Below, one piece after another: positions 52,391 through 60,480 of a DNA stretch of 64,000 nt (position 1 is the first letter of the stretch; every line of letters begins with the position of its first letter). The DNA is from JAVBSX01 sp051660685 (lineage in GTDB: Bacteria; Planctomycetota; Planctomycetia; Pirellulales; Thermoguttaceae): assembly GCA_051660685.1 (NCBI GenBank), contig JBOFQB010000094.1:1-64000 (forward strand), written 5' to 3'. The notes beneath the pieces were generated by a model. It worked only from the letters and a program-made list of their open reading frames with translations. It had not been told where the DNA came from and made no database searches. Both the position numbers and the translations under genes were made by a program.

Positions 52391-53284
52391 TTAGACAACG
52401 ACGTCGCAGATTTCAGCAGCACGACGGAGAGATCGCAAATCGTCTTTGGGGAGAAATTCATGTGCGACGTAACCGTTGTAACCCGTTTCGAGGATCGCTT
52501 TCATGACAGCGGGATAATAAATTTCCTGCGAATCGTCAATGTCATTTCGTCCGGGATTCCCCCCTGTATGGTAATGCCCAATGATGTCCTTGTACTCACG
52601 AATGTTGTTGACCAAATCTCCGTCCATTCTCTGCATGTGATAAATGTCGAACAAAACTTTGATGCGTTCACTTCCAACACGACGACACATTTCTCCGCCC
52701 CATGCTGTATGGTCACATTGATAATCACGATGATCCTTGCTGTTCAAAAGCTCCATACAAACATTGACACCATGTTTTTCGGCAATCGGGGCAATTCGTT
52801 TGAGTCCCTCAACCGAGACTTCCAGACCTTCTTCGTCGGAAATACCATTTCGGTTGCCTGAAAAACAGATAATGTTGGGGACTTTCTTTTCGGCTGCAAC
52901 CGGAATCCATTGTTCGTAGATTTTGACCAGTTTGTCATGATTTCGTTTGCGGTTGAAACCGGACGGAATACCGCAACCCGGGACGTTCCCCATTGTTACA
53001 ACCATGTCATTCTGGAGCATCATATCCCAATCGCCCGGGTCAATCAGATCAATCCCGACCAAACCCATTTGTTGACAAAGCGGAATGAAATCGGCAAGAG
53101 AGTATTTTCCAAAACACCATTTCGAGACAGACTGTTTTATGGGACCTTTTGTTTGATAGGACTCCGCATCTTGCGCGAGAATTTTTGGTGAAGAGAAAGG
53201 AACATTCAATACGGCAGGAAGAGCGAGACTGCCCAATGCAGCCGTTTTCAGCAAAGTACGTCGGTTCATGTTGTGAGCAGTCAT
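52391..53284 (-). CDS. Tat-exported hydroxypyruvate isomerase-like TIM-barrel protein
   Basis: 297 aa. The N-terminus is a twin-arginine signal (MNRRTLLKTAALGSLALPA), with the RR motif starting five codons in. The rest is an AP-endonuclease-2/xylose-isomerase-like TIM barrel: NVCMELLNS, LFDIYHMQRMDGD and HYHTGGNPGRNDIDD carry the likely metal ligands (Glu, Asp, His, Glu). Similar exported isomerases are frequent in Planctomycetota; the true substrate is unknown. ATG 53284 or the later ATG 53269 are both possible; the second starts right at the RR motif. Confidence 0.86.
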   Translation of the reverse strand: MTAHNMNRRTLLKTAALGSLALPAVLNVPFSSPKILAQDAESYQTKGPIKQSVSKWCFGKYSLADFIPLCQQMGLVGIDLIDPGDWDMMLQNDMVVTMGNVPGCGIPSGFNRKRNHDKLVKIYEQWIPVAAEKKVPNIICFSGNRNGISDEEGLEVSVEGLKRIAPIAEKHGVNVCMELLNSKDHRDYQCDHTAWGGEMCRRVGSERIKVLFDIYHMQRMDGDLVNNIREYKDIIGHYHTGGNPGRNDIDDSQEIYYPAVMKAILETGYNGYVAHEFLPKDDLRSLRRAAEICDVVV

Positions 53285-53712
53285 GTTAATAGATTAGGCA
53301 AAAAACAGAAAAAGGGAGAACAAGCACAAACATTATTGCCGGACCAAGCGATCCAGTTGCTCCAAAGAGCAACAACTCTCCAACCGAGTCAGGACTCGGA
53401 AACCGAGCAACAATGGAGCAACAACGCTCAATGAAAATGTACTCGGGGTCAACAGATAAGTCAATACACACAGTATGAAAAAAAATTCAAAATTGTGTGG
53501 ATACTGATTCTGATGTTAACGGGAACAGGTCCAGCATTGACATATACCCAAAACGGGTCCAAAATGGACATTTTGTCGGAACGCAGGCATCTTGCCTGCA
53601 TCAAGAAAAAAAGGCGGGCAGGATGCCCGCGTTCCAATCGGAAAACAAACCCTTTCTAACCGTTTGCAGTATAAAACCATTCCTGCCAATGTTGGTGAAA
53701 CAATCGAGACTC
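53285..53712. repeat. Repeat-bearing intergenic region with several palindromes
   Basis: GTTGCTC-CAAA-GAGCAAC (53356-53373) and CCGAGTC-AG-GACTCGG (53384-53399) are perfect stem-loops. At 53578-53634, GAACGCAGGCATCTTGCCTGC and GCGGGCAGGATGCCCGCGTTCC-like sequences form a longer inverted repeat. No gene in this gap is credible. Confidence 0.6.
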
Positions 53713-54561
53713 TCAATGAGTCTCAACGCGAAAAACAAGCGGTTCTGGAAAAGAAATTCCGTGTTCTTTCCACCATTTTTTTCCCGCATCCTGTTCAAAA
53801 ATCTCCTCAATGCGTTGACAATTTTGGAAAGATAGGGGGAGTTGCGAGCGAATCGTTAGAGGAAGAGTTCCACAAAAACCGAATCGGGGCAAAACGTAAT
53901 AACCGATTTGCAACGACGTTCGTCGGGCCCACATATAAATCCGTGATATGCCCAAATCACGACAGGTCGTCGTTTGTTTGTGAAAAATCGTTTGCCCTAT
54001 CCCCCCATTCTGCCTGTCACGTCGGAGAATCTGTATCTCTTGCCGCATCAACAGTTCTCCAGAAATCATTCGACGTATTTCGCAAAAACCTGTTACTCCC
54101 AACTCCTGCTTTTCATAATGCTCAGCATAAAATCCCTGTTCTAAAGTGCCGAGATAGATTTGCGATTCTCTTCTCGCGCCAATTAAGGACCGCAGAACAT
54201 CACAACTGGGTAATGGACCGAAGAGAGAACGGAGTGTTGCGAGGACCGCCGATTTTTCACCTGGATAAAAAGAGATTTTTCCCGTAATCGGAGCCGGTTG
54301 GATTGCCGAATCGGATTGAAAGCGGGACCGACTCTGATCCTTGTTATAGGCCAAATCATTGATTCTAAATTGCATTGTATCTGATGTTCGAAAGGAAAAT
54401 CTGGATCGCCCGGAAAAGGACCAGCTAAAATTTCCCCCCCTTTTTTCCGTTTTCGTCCTAAAGACTGACAAGCGTATGTCATCCAAGCGTAGAGTATAGC
54501 GAAAATGTCTCTCTTCTTCTTCACTTCGACCTCCTATCTTCGACCTCCTCAAAACGCGCAC
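53713..54561 (-). CDS. Hypothetical protein with GNAT-like GYYVLPRFGF motif
   Basis: Up to 282 aa. The N-terminal start is uncertain: GTG 54561 is the longest option, and ATG 54375 (MQFRINDLAYNKD) gives 220 aa and looks more natural. The C-terminal part, GIGQTIFHKQTTTCRDLGIS, then GYYVLPRFGFCGTLP, resembles a GNAT acetyltransferase-like core seen in several planctomycete proteins, but the acetyl-CoA loop is not obvious. An overlapping plus-strand frame (53592-54287) is the shadow. The function is unknown. Confidence 0.6.
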   Translation of the reverse strand: MRVLRRSKIGGRSEEEERHFRYTLRLDDIRLSVFRTKTEKRGGNFSWSFSGRSRFSFRTSDTMQFRINDLAYNKDQSRSRFQSDSAIQPAPITGKISFYPGEKSAVLATLRSLFGPLPSCDVLRSLIGARRESQIYLGTLEQGFYAEHYEKQELGVTGFCEIRRMISGELLMRQEIQILRRDRQNGGIGQTIFHKQTTTCRDLGISRIYMWARRTSLQIGYYVLPRFGFCGTLPLTIRSQLPLSFQNCQRIEEIFEQDAGKKWWKEHGISFPEPLVFRVETH

Positions 54562-54734
54562 ATCTTGTTAGGAATCAAGCGGACTATTGTTTTTCATGGA
54601 AAGGTGAGTACAATGAGAGAGTCGGTCGACGGAACATCTCTTTTGAGGTGTGAAATCATATTGCCCTTGAAATAGATTCAGGATGATTTAATTGGCGGAC
54701 ATCTTTTCTTGTTTTTCAATGCCCGAGTTTTTCA

Positions 54735-55814
54735 ATGCCTGAAATTGACGTTTACAAAGACTGGTTGCAGATTGAATCCCCGGATCGTCCGCTCAATCAT
54801 TATCAACTGCTCAAACTGAAGCCGTTTGAGGATAATTCGACGGTCATTCGGAAACAATACCGCACACTGAACGCGCATGTTCGGCGTTATGCAAGCGGTC
54901 AGTATGCCGAAGAATCCCAACATTTGCTGAACGAACTCGCTAAAGCAATGCTCTGTCTGACAGATGCAGCCCGAAAAGCGGAGTACGATCTCTCGCTTGG
55001 TCGTCAAGATGTTCAGAGAAAACGACGACGGACACTTGAGGACATTTTGTTGCTCAACAAAATTGTTCCTGAAGATCGGATGAAGCAAGTGAAGAGTTAT
55101 TCCGACCAATTGGGGATTGATTTGCAACAAGCGGTTTTGCAGCAGCGACTTGCACAACCGGAAATCGTGATGTTGGCGTATGCCGAATCAATCGGTTTGC
55201 CCTACATCAATCTCGAAGATGTTGGGGTTGATGAAGAATTGGCCCCACAAATCAATCCCAATACAGCTCGACAACACTCTTTTGTCCCGGTTTTGGCGGA
55301 TCACGGACAGTTGATTCTCGCGTCCCCAACACCTGTCAACCCCGATGTCGAAGAAGAGTTAAGGGTGTTGTTTGAAATGCCTGTTCGTTGCGCAATCTGT
55401 ACGCCCAATCAAATCAACGACGCAATCGCCAAGTATTATCCCAAAGAGGCGGTTCAAATGGTCGTTCAACGGACAGGAACGGTCAAACCGGAAAAAACCG
55501 CAAAAGCAGCCAAAACGTCCAAAGCGGCAAAAACGGTTGAAATTGTTGAGCCGAAATCAAAAAAGGAAAAACCGGTCAAGCAAAAAGCGGCACCTCGTGA
55601 ACGGATTCAACGCGAACCGTTGTCCGAGGAAGAGAAAAAGACCCGATTGCAAAGCACCCTTGTTGCTTTTTGTATGTCCATGATGCTCATTGGTGTTGGT
55701 TCCACTCTGTTGGGATATGGGACATCAATGAACCAGATTATGATGATGGTCGCAGGTGGAGCCGTTCTCGGCTCGATTGCAGCCGGAATCACTTGGACCG
55801 TTTTGTCGCGTTGA
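54735..55814 (+). CDS. Degenerate J-domain / MshEN-like membrane protein
   Basis: 359 aa. Residues about 20-85 look like a J-domain (NHYQLLKLKPFEDNSTVIRKQYRTL, then ARKAEYDLSLG) but the HPD tripeptide is replaced (HVRRYAS), so it should not stimulate Hsp70 in the normal way. Residues about 95-235 resemble the N-terminal MshEN/GspE domain (AYAESIGLPYINLEDV; HSFVPVLADHGQLILASPTP; AICTPNQINDAIAKYYP), which binds c-di-GMP in some relatives. A Lys/Ala-rich linker (KTAKAAKTSKAAKTVE) follows, then two transmembrane helices with the loop GYGTSMN. The role is unknown; it may sense a nucleotide at the membrane. Confidence 0.75.
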   Translation: MPEIDVYKDWLQIESPDRPLNHYQLLKLKPFEDNSTVIRKQYRTLNAHVRRYASGQYAEESQHLLNELAKAMLCLTDAARKAEYDLSLGRQDVQRKRRRTLEDILLLNKIVPEDRMKQVKSYSDQLGIDLQQAVLQQRLAQPEIVMLAYAESIGLPYINLEDVGVDEELAPQINPNTARQHSFVPVLADHGQLILASPTPVNPDVEEELRVLFEMPVRCAICTPNQINDAIAKYYPKEAVQMVVQRTGTVKPEKTAKAAKTSKAAKTVEIVEPKSKKEKPVKQKAAPRERIQREPLSEEEKKTRLQSTLVAFCMSMMLIGVGSTLLGYGTSMNQIMMMVAGGAVLGSIAAGITWTVLSR

Positions 55815-55821
55815 AAGATTA

Positions 55822-55983
55822 GGGGATTAGGGAATGGGGGATAGGGGATAGGGAGGAGCAATTCTCGCTTTGACGTAATATGCCGATCACACGTCAGATC
55901 ACGTTTTTTACCCCCTTTCATTCTCAATTCTCAATTCTCAATTCCCTAACCCCTATCCCCCATTCCCTAACCCCTATCCCCTA
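55822..55983 (+). mobile_element. G-arm/C-arm repeat element, copy A
   Basis: A G-rich arm (55822-55853, GGGGATTAGGG...GGGGATAGGG) and a C-rich arm (55943-55983) are near-complementary, giving an element with inverted ends. Between them is a ~65-bp core (GAGCAATTCTCGC ... CACGTTTTTTACCCCC), then three TTCTCAA units. The core recurs inverted at 57329-57390 on the other side of the mutarotase gene. The last base of the C arm touches the mutarotase start codon. Confidence 0.72.
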
Positions 55984-57278
55984 TGAAACAGCACACATTG
56001 ATTCGCCTGTTGATCGTGTCCCTTTTTTTAGGTTTTGCCTTTTCAACTGTTCAAGCTCAATATTTCGGGATTCGGCAATTCCCGCTTCGACCGCCGACTG
56101 CTGTTTGGGATCATCGTCCGGCAGAACCGGTTGACATAACCGTCAATCGAGCGGGCGATCCACCTGTCCGACAAACCTTCCAAACATTCATAAAAACATT
56201 CACAACGAAAGGTCAGCAAAAGATGAGTATTGCAAAAAGCGTTTTCGGCAAAACAGAATCGGGTCAAACCGTTTACATGTACACGTTGAAGAATGTCAAG
56301 GGCGTAACGGTCAAGGTCTTGAATTTTGGCGGGGTCATTTATTCCTTTGAAGTGCCGGATAAAGAAGGTAACTTTGTCAATGTTTCAACCAATTATGAGA
56401 CGGTTGCGGATTATGAGACGATTCGCCCGTTTTTTGGTTCGATTGTCGGACGATATGGCAATCGGATTGCAAAGGGAAAGTTCACGTTGGACGGAAAGGA
56501 ATATACCTTGCCGATTAACAATGGAGAAAACGCCTTACATGGAGGTTTGAAGGGGTTTGACCAGAAAATTTGGGGCGTTCAGGAATTTGGAACGGCCAAT
56601 TCGGTTGGTTTGCGACTGACGTATACGAGCAAGGACGGAGAAGAGGGGTATCCCGGGACGCTCACGAGTACAGTTGTGTACGAGTTGAACAATGATAATG
56701 AATGGAAGATGGATTATACGGCGAAGACGGACAAAGCGACGCCGATTAACCTGACGAATCACACGTTTTGGAATTTGGGAGGGGCGTATACGGAAACGAT
56801 TCGCAATCACGAGTTGACACTGAATGCGGACCGCTTTTTGCCGACAGATACGGGCTTGATTCCGACGGGGGAATTAGCGTCGGTTGAAGGAACGCCGCTT
56901 GATTTTCGGACGCCGCATTTGATTGGTGAACGGATCGATCAGGTTGAGGGGGACCATTTTATGGGGGGATACGATCACTGTTTCGTGTTAAATCAGGAAA
57001 AACCGGGAGAGATGACGTTTTGTGCGAAACTGAAGGACCCTGATTCAGGTCGGGTTATGGAGGTTTGGACGACGGAACCGGGTGTTCAGTTTTATAGTGG
57101 AAACTTTTTGGACGGGACGACAGAAGCGTTTGGACACAAGTACGAGAAACAGTCGGCTCTTTGTCTCGAAACGCAACATTTCCCTAATTCGCCGAATCAG
57201 CCGGAATTCCCCAATTCGATTTTAAGGCCGGGCAAAGAGTACCGACATACGACGGTTCATAAGTTCTATAGTGAATAG
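55983..57278 (+). CDS. Secreted aldose 1-epimerase (mutarotase)
   Basis: 431 aa. The mutarotase domain starts at about residue 81 (MSIAKSVFGKTESGQTVYMY) and contains GRYGNRIAKGKF, the catalytic-site NGENALHGGLKGFD, NLTNHTFWNLGG and QFYSGNFLDG with the catalytic Glu region near the end (CLETQHFPNSPNQPEFP). It interconverts alpha and beta sugar anomers. Unusually it has an N-terminal signal peptide (LIRLLIVSLFLGFAFSTVQA) and a ~55-residue linker ahead of the domain, placing it outside the cytoplasm. An internal ATG at 56223 would yield a standard-length cytoplasmic enzyme. No Shine-Dalgarno precedes ATG 55983; a C-rich arm abuts it. Confidence 0.9.
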   Translation: MKQHTLIRLLIVSLFLGFAFSTVQAQYFGIRQFPLRPPTAVWDHRPAEPVDITVNRAGDPPVRQTFQTFIKTFTTKGQQKMSIAKSVFGKTESGQTVYMYTLKNVKGVTVKVLNFGGVIYSFEVPDKEGNFVNVSTNYETVADYETIRPFFGSIVGRYGNRIAKGKFTLDGKEYTLPINNGENALHGGLKGFDQKIWGVQEFGTANSVGLRLTYTSKDGEEGYPGTLTSTVVYELNNDNEWKMDYTAKTDKATPINLTNHTFWNLGGAYTETIRNHELTLNADRFLPTDTGLIPTGELASVEGTPLDFRTPHLIGERIDQVEGDHFMGGYDHCFVLNQEKPGEMTFCAKLKDPDSGRVMEVWTTEPGVQFYSGNFLDGTTEAFGHKYEKQSALCLETQHFPNSPNQPEFPNSILRPGKEYRHTTVHKFYSE

Positions 57279-57476
57279 GGGACAGGGTGTAGGGGATAGG
57301 GAATAGGGAGAAGAATTAAGAATGGAAAAGGGGGTAAAAAACGTGATCTGACGGATGATCGGCATATTGCGTAAAAGCGAGGATTGCTCCTCACACTCCC
57401 TTTCCCCTCCTCCCTAATCCCTATCCCCCATCCTCATATTCCCTAATCCCTATCCCCCATTCCCTATCCCCTACTC
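57277..57476 (-). mobile_element. G-arm/C-arm repeat element, copy B (inverted)
   Basis: G arm at 57277-57309, core at about 57329-57390 (GGGGGTAAAAAACGTGATC ... GAGGATTGCTCC), C arm at 57398-57474. The core is the reverse complement of that in copy A at about 90% identity by eye, so the mutarotase gene sits between inverted copies. The C arm runs into the rnhA start. Confidence 0.72.
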
Positions 57477-57953
57477 ATGTCGCACACTGAAGTTCAACTG
57501 TTTACAGACGGAGCATGCAGCGGAAATCCGGGTCCGGGCGGTTGGGCTTTTATTTTACGACATGTAAAAACGGGCAAGGAATTGGTTCGGTCGGGGGGGA
57601 TGAAAGAGACGACAAATAACCAGATGGAGATGATTGCCGTTATTGAGGGACTCAAAGCGTTGCGTCGTCCAACATCACTCGAATTGATTAGCGACAGTTC
57701 GTATGTTCTCAAAGGGATTGCCGATTGGTTGCCAAACTGGAAGAGAAATGGTTGGAAACGTCGAGAAGGGACACAATGGAAACCGGTTAAGAATGAGGAA
57801 TTCTGGCGGATGCTGGACGAATTGGCGAGTCAACATGAGTTGGTGTTGACACATGTTCGCGGACATGCGGGACATCCTGAGAATGAGCGTTGTGACCAAC
57901 TTGCCGTTATGGAAAGTAAAAAGTTTTTCGCTAAGAGGGATGAAAACGTTTGA
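57477..57953 (+). CDS. rnhA: Ribonuclease HI
   Basis: Degrades RNA in RNA-DNA hybrids. Catalytic acids: Asp11 in LFTDGACSGNPGPGGWAF, Glu in TTNNQMEMIAVIEGL, Asp in LISDSSYVLKGI, and Asp in HPENERCDQLA. Length 158 aa is standard. ATG 57477 is preceded by a C-rich run (CCCTATCCCCTACTC) with no Shine-Dalgarno. It overlaps the next gene by 14 bases. Confidence 0.95.
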   Translation: MSHTEVQLFTDGACSGNPGPGGWAFILRHVKTGKELVRSGGMKETTNNQMEMIAVIEGLKALRRPTSLELISDSSYVLKGIADWLPNWKRNGWKRREGTQWKPVKNEEFWRMLDELASQHELVLTHVRGHAGHPENERCDQLAVMESKKFFAKRDENV

Positions 57954-58809
57954 TTCGACGGACTATTCTCTGCTTGATTTTGGAAATGCCCGACGTTTGG
58001 AGCGGTTTGGTTCTGTCATTCTGGACCGTCCGTCCCCTTCTGCCGCTTCGTTTCGGCCCAAAAATCTCCCCTGTTGGACAACCACAACAGCCCGATTTGT
58101 CCTTGATTCCAAAAACAGTTCAAAAGGTGATCGGGGTATTTGGCTCAACCCAAAAGGTGAGGAGATCGAACTTCCCCCTTTTCAGGTCCGTTTTTCTTCT
58201 TTGACGTTTGAACTGAAAGGAACGCCGTTTGGACATTTGGGCATTTTCCCTGAACAGTCTGCCAATTGGGAACGAATCGGGCCAATGTCCCAATCCTCTA
58301 AGGTCCTGAATCTGTTCGCTTATACAGGAGGTAGCACTTTAGCAGCTGCACTTTTCGGGGCAGATGTCGTTCATCTCGATGCAGCCAAGAACATTTTGTC
58401 TTGGTCGAAACGTAATGCCGAACTTTCAGGTCTTGAATCGGCCAACATTCGTTGGATCGCCGATGATGCGGCCCGATTTGTTCAACGAGAAGTCAAACGG
58501 GGCGAACAATATCATGGTATCATTCTTGATCCGCCAAGTTATGGACATGGAGCGAGGGGAGAGGTTTGGCGACTGACGAAACATTTGCCGAAACTGCTCG
58601 AACACTGTTTTGCCCTGCTCGGCGATCACCCCCATTTTTTGCTGCTCACCTGTCATACCCCTCAATTTGACGCGAAACGCTTGACGGAATTGATTCGGTC
58701 AACCCCTTTGTGCCCGCGAAAACTGGACGTTGAACCGTTATCCTTGACAATAAAGGCGGAATCGGGGGGACACCTTCCAAGCGGATACGGAGTTTTCTGT
58801 ACCTTTTGA
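57940..58809 (+). CDS. RlmI-like SAM-dependent methyltransferase
   Basis: 289 aa from ATG 57940, which overlaps the end of rnhA by 14 bases and has AGAGGG just upstream; the longer frame from 57853 is not needed. The class I methyltransferase core (LFAYTGGSTLAAALFGADVVHLD; NIRWIADDAARF; GIILDPPSYGHGARGEVW) matches the COG1092 family of 23S rRNA cytosine methyltransferases, but the N-terminal PUA domain typical of RlmI is missing. The rRNA target is not certain. Probably co-transcribed with rnhA. Confidence 0.86.
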   Translation: MKTFDSTDYSLLDFGNARRLERFGSVILDRPSPSAASFRPKNLPCWTTTTARFVLDSKNSSKGDRGIWLNPKGEEIELPPFQVRFSSLTFELKGTPFGHLGIFPEQSANWERIGPMSQSSKVLNLFAYTGGSTLAAALFGADVVHLDAAKNILSWSKRNAELSGLESANIRWIADDAARFVQREVKRGEQYHGIILDPPSYGHGARGEVWRLTKHLPKLLEHCFALLGDHPHFLLLTCHTPQFDAKRLTELIRSTPLCPRKLDVEPLSLTIKAESGGHLPSGYGVFCTF

Positions 58810-58819
58810 CCAAGCAATC

Positions 58820-58963
58820 GTTTAGCCGCGATACAACGTATCGCGCGTAATTGGGATTTTAATACGCGCGGAACGTTGTTCCTCGGCTAAACGTCATATC
58901 TCCCCTCTCCTCCCCTCTCCTCCCCTATCCCCCATTCCCTATCCCCTAATCCCTAACCCCCAC
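58820..58963 (+). repeat. Cruciform repeat followed by a C-rich arm
   Basis: A 73-bp element at 58820-58892 begins GTTTAGCCGCGATACAACG and ends CGGCTAAAC, matching 24322-24395. It is directly followed by a C-rich stretch of CCCTATCCCC/CTCCTCCCC units (58898-58962) ending at the recombinase start codon. Confidence 0.72.
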
Positions 58964-58964
58964 A

Positions 58965-60191
58965 ATGCCCCGACGAAAAAAGCTGACCGTCAAGCGGATT
59001 GAGGTTTTGCCCGCCCAACAGGTTTGGGTTGACTCCTTCTTGGACTATCTCGCCGGGGAATGTCAACTCGCCCAAAATACGCTCCTCGCTTATCGTCGAG
59101 ATTTGACCCGATTTTTTATCTGGCTCGATCAAAGGGCAATACCCGAAATCACGATCCGCGAACTCGCCGATTTCGCCGACTGGTTGTACCGTCAGCAACT
59201 CGCCCCTGCAACGCTCGCTCGTCATATCGTCTCTGTTCGTCTCTTTTTCCGCTATTTGCAACTGGAAGGAATTTTGAAGGACAATCCCGCTGAACTGCTC
59301 GGCAGTCAGAAACTTTGGGAACGAATGCCGCAAGTCCTGACACCTTCTCAGGTGAATGACCTGCTCAATGCTCCTCAACCAGGTCACAAAACGTATTTGC
59401 GGGATCGCGCCTTACTCGAAATGTTCTACGCAACCGGTTGTCGCGTCTCCGAAATCGCTAACCTCCTCCTCAAAGATGTCCATTTACAAGAAGGTTATTG
59501 TCTTTGTACAGGAAAAGGGAGCAAACAGCGAATTGTCCCTCTTCATCACCGTGCAATGGAGGCGTTTGAAGAATGGATGCAGGTTGAGCGTCCGCTCGCG
59601 CTCGCCCGATCCGGTCTCATCAACGATTCCCTGTTCCAATTCAACGATTCCAGCCCAACAAATCCAACCCAACCAACCCAACCCCCCTCAACCGGTTCGG
59701 CTGCAACTCCTGCCGAAACCGATTCGGTTCCGCATCCCTCCTTACAACCGGAATCTTCCGTTCAAAAACCGTCGACGGAACCGTCTTCTGTCTTTCCGCT
59801 TGATGAAGTGGTTGACCTCGACGAACTGGATCAGTTGTTAAATCCAACCGATTCCGTTTTGCCGACAACGGTTTCTGTTGAACATAACGATCACTCCGTT
59901 TTTGCCGGTTCGGCAATTTGGGCCTTTTTGACTTGGCGCGGTCGAAAAATGCGACGAGAAGCGATTTGGGAGCTGATCAAAAAATATGCCCTACAGATCG
60001 GCGCGCCAAGTTCGATCAGTCCGCACACCATGCGACATTCGTTTGCGACGCATTTATTGGCAGGCGGGGCGGATTTGCGACAGGTTCAGGAGATGTTAGG
60101 ACATGCAAGTATAGCGACGACGCAGATATACACGCATGTTGACATGACTCGTCTTAAATCGGTCCACAAAAAGTTTCATCCCCGGGGATAA
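58965..60191 (+). CDS. XerC/XerD-like tyrosine recombinase with a large insertion
   Basis: 408 aa against about 300 for XerD. All catalytic residues are seen: Arg160 (ATGCRVSEIANLLL), Lys184 (GKGSKQR), His354 and Arg357 (SPHTMRHSFATHLL), His380 (LGHASIATTQIY) and nucleophile Tyr389. The N-terminal core-binding domain is typical (ECQLAQNTLLAYRRDL). Between the Lys and the HxxR motif, residues about 217-320 form an extra P/S/T-rich then acidic segment (PTNPTQPTQPPSTGS; DEVVDLDELDQLLNPTD), giving about 98 residues more than usual. It may be a chromosome dimer resolvase or an integrase; no attachment site or dif was identified. ATG 58965 follows a C-rich arm. Confidence 0.88.
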   Translation: MPRRKKLTVKRIEVLPAQQVWVDSFLDYLAGECQLAQNTLLAYRRDLTRFFIWLDQRAIPEITIRELADFADWLYRQQLAPATLARHIVSVRLFFRYLQLEGILKDNPAELLGSQKLWERMPQVLTPSQVNDLLNAPQPGHKTYLRDRALLEMFYATGCRVSEIANLLLKDVHLQEGYCLCTGKGSKQRIVPLHHRAMEAFEEWMQVERPLALARSGLINDSLFQFNDSSPTNPTQPTQPPSTGSAATPAETDSVPHPSLQPESSVQKPSTEPSSVFPLDEVVDLDELDQLLNPTDSVLPTTVSVEHNDHSVFAGSAIWAFLTWRGRKMRREAIWELIKKYALQIGAPSSISPHTMRHSFATHLLAGGADLRQVQEMLGHASIATTQIYTHVDMTRLKSVHKKFHPRG

Positions 60192-60194
60192 ACC

Positions 60195-60259
60195 GAGACT
60201 GCTAACAAGTTTGGTTTTGCGATTTGACCCAAGCCGGGTTGGACGGATATGTTTTTACA
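60195..60259 (-). mobile_element. Truncated MITE-like element, copy 4
   Basis: The left 65 bases of the 178-180 bp element (AGACTGCTAACAAGTTTGG ... GGACGGATATGTTTTTAC) lie four bases after the recombinase stop, in the orientation of copy 3. After TTTTTAC the sequence leaves the element and joins the dispersed repeat also found, inverted, at the window start. The right end and target duplication are missing. Confidence 0.72.
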
Positions 60260-60480
60260 AAACATAATTGAAATCCCTTATTTTCAGGGTGGAAAATGAA
60301 ATATTCGCCCTGAAGGGGCAGCACAATCCGTTGTTTCGCCCTGACAGGGCGAATATTTTTTGACATTCTCATACCAGCGGTTAAAACCGCTGTCTATTTT
60401 GTTCCGCACCTTTGGTGCGAAGAATAACAGAATGTTCCGCACCTTTGGTGCTGAGCATAGGACTCCAATTCTCATTTCCC
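60260..60480. repeat. Dispersed repeat with short palindromes
   Basis: Homologous at its left end to the window start. Contains CGCCCTG-A-CAGGGCG, CAGCGGTT-AA-AACCGCTG and two GCACC-TTT-GGTGC palindromes in sequence. It is non-coding; the small minus-strand frame through it is not a credible gene. Confidence 0.62.

Noticed and set aside
53592..54287. 231-codon plus-strand open frame
   Set aside because: It overlaps the minus-strand gene that carries a recognisable GYYVLPRFGF motif; the plus frame begins in an inverted repeat and its protein is low quality.
55822..55983. Repeat arms interpreted as a CRISPR array
   Set aside because: Units are short G- or C-rich runs without regular spacing or unique spacers, and no cas gene is near.
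60195..60480. Integrase attachment site or genomic island boundary next to the recombinase
   Set aside because: No tRNA gene, no matching direct repeat at another place in the window, and the sequence is explained by a truncated MITE and a dispersed repeat.
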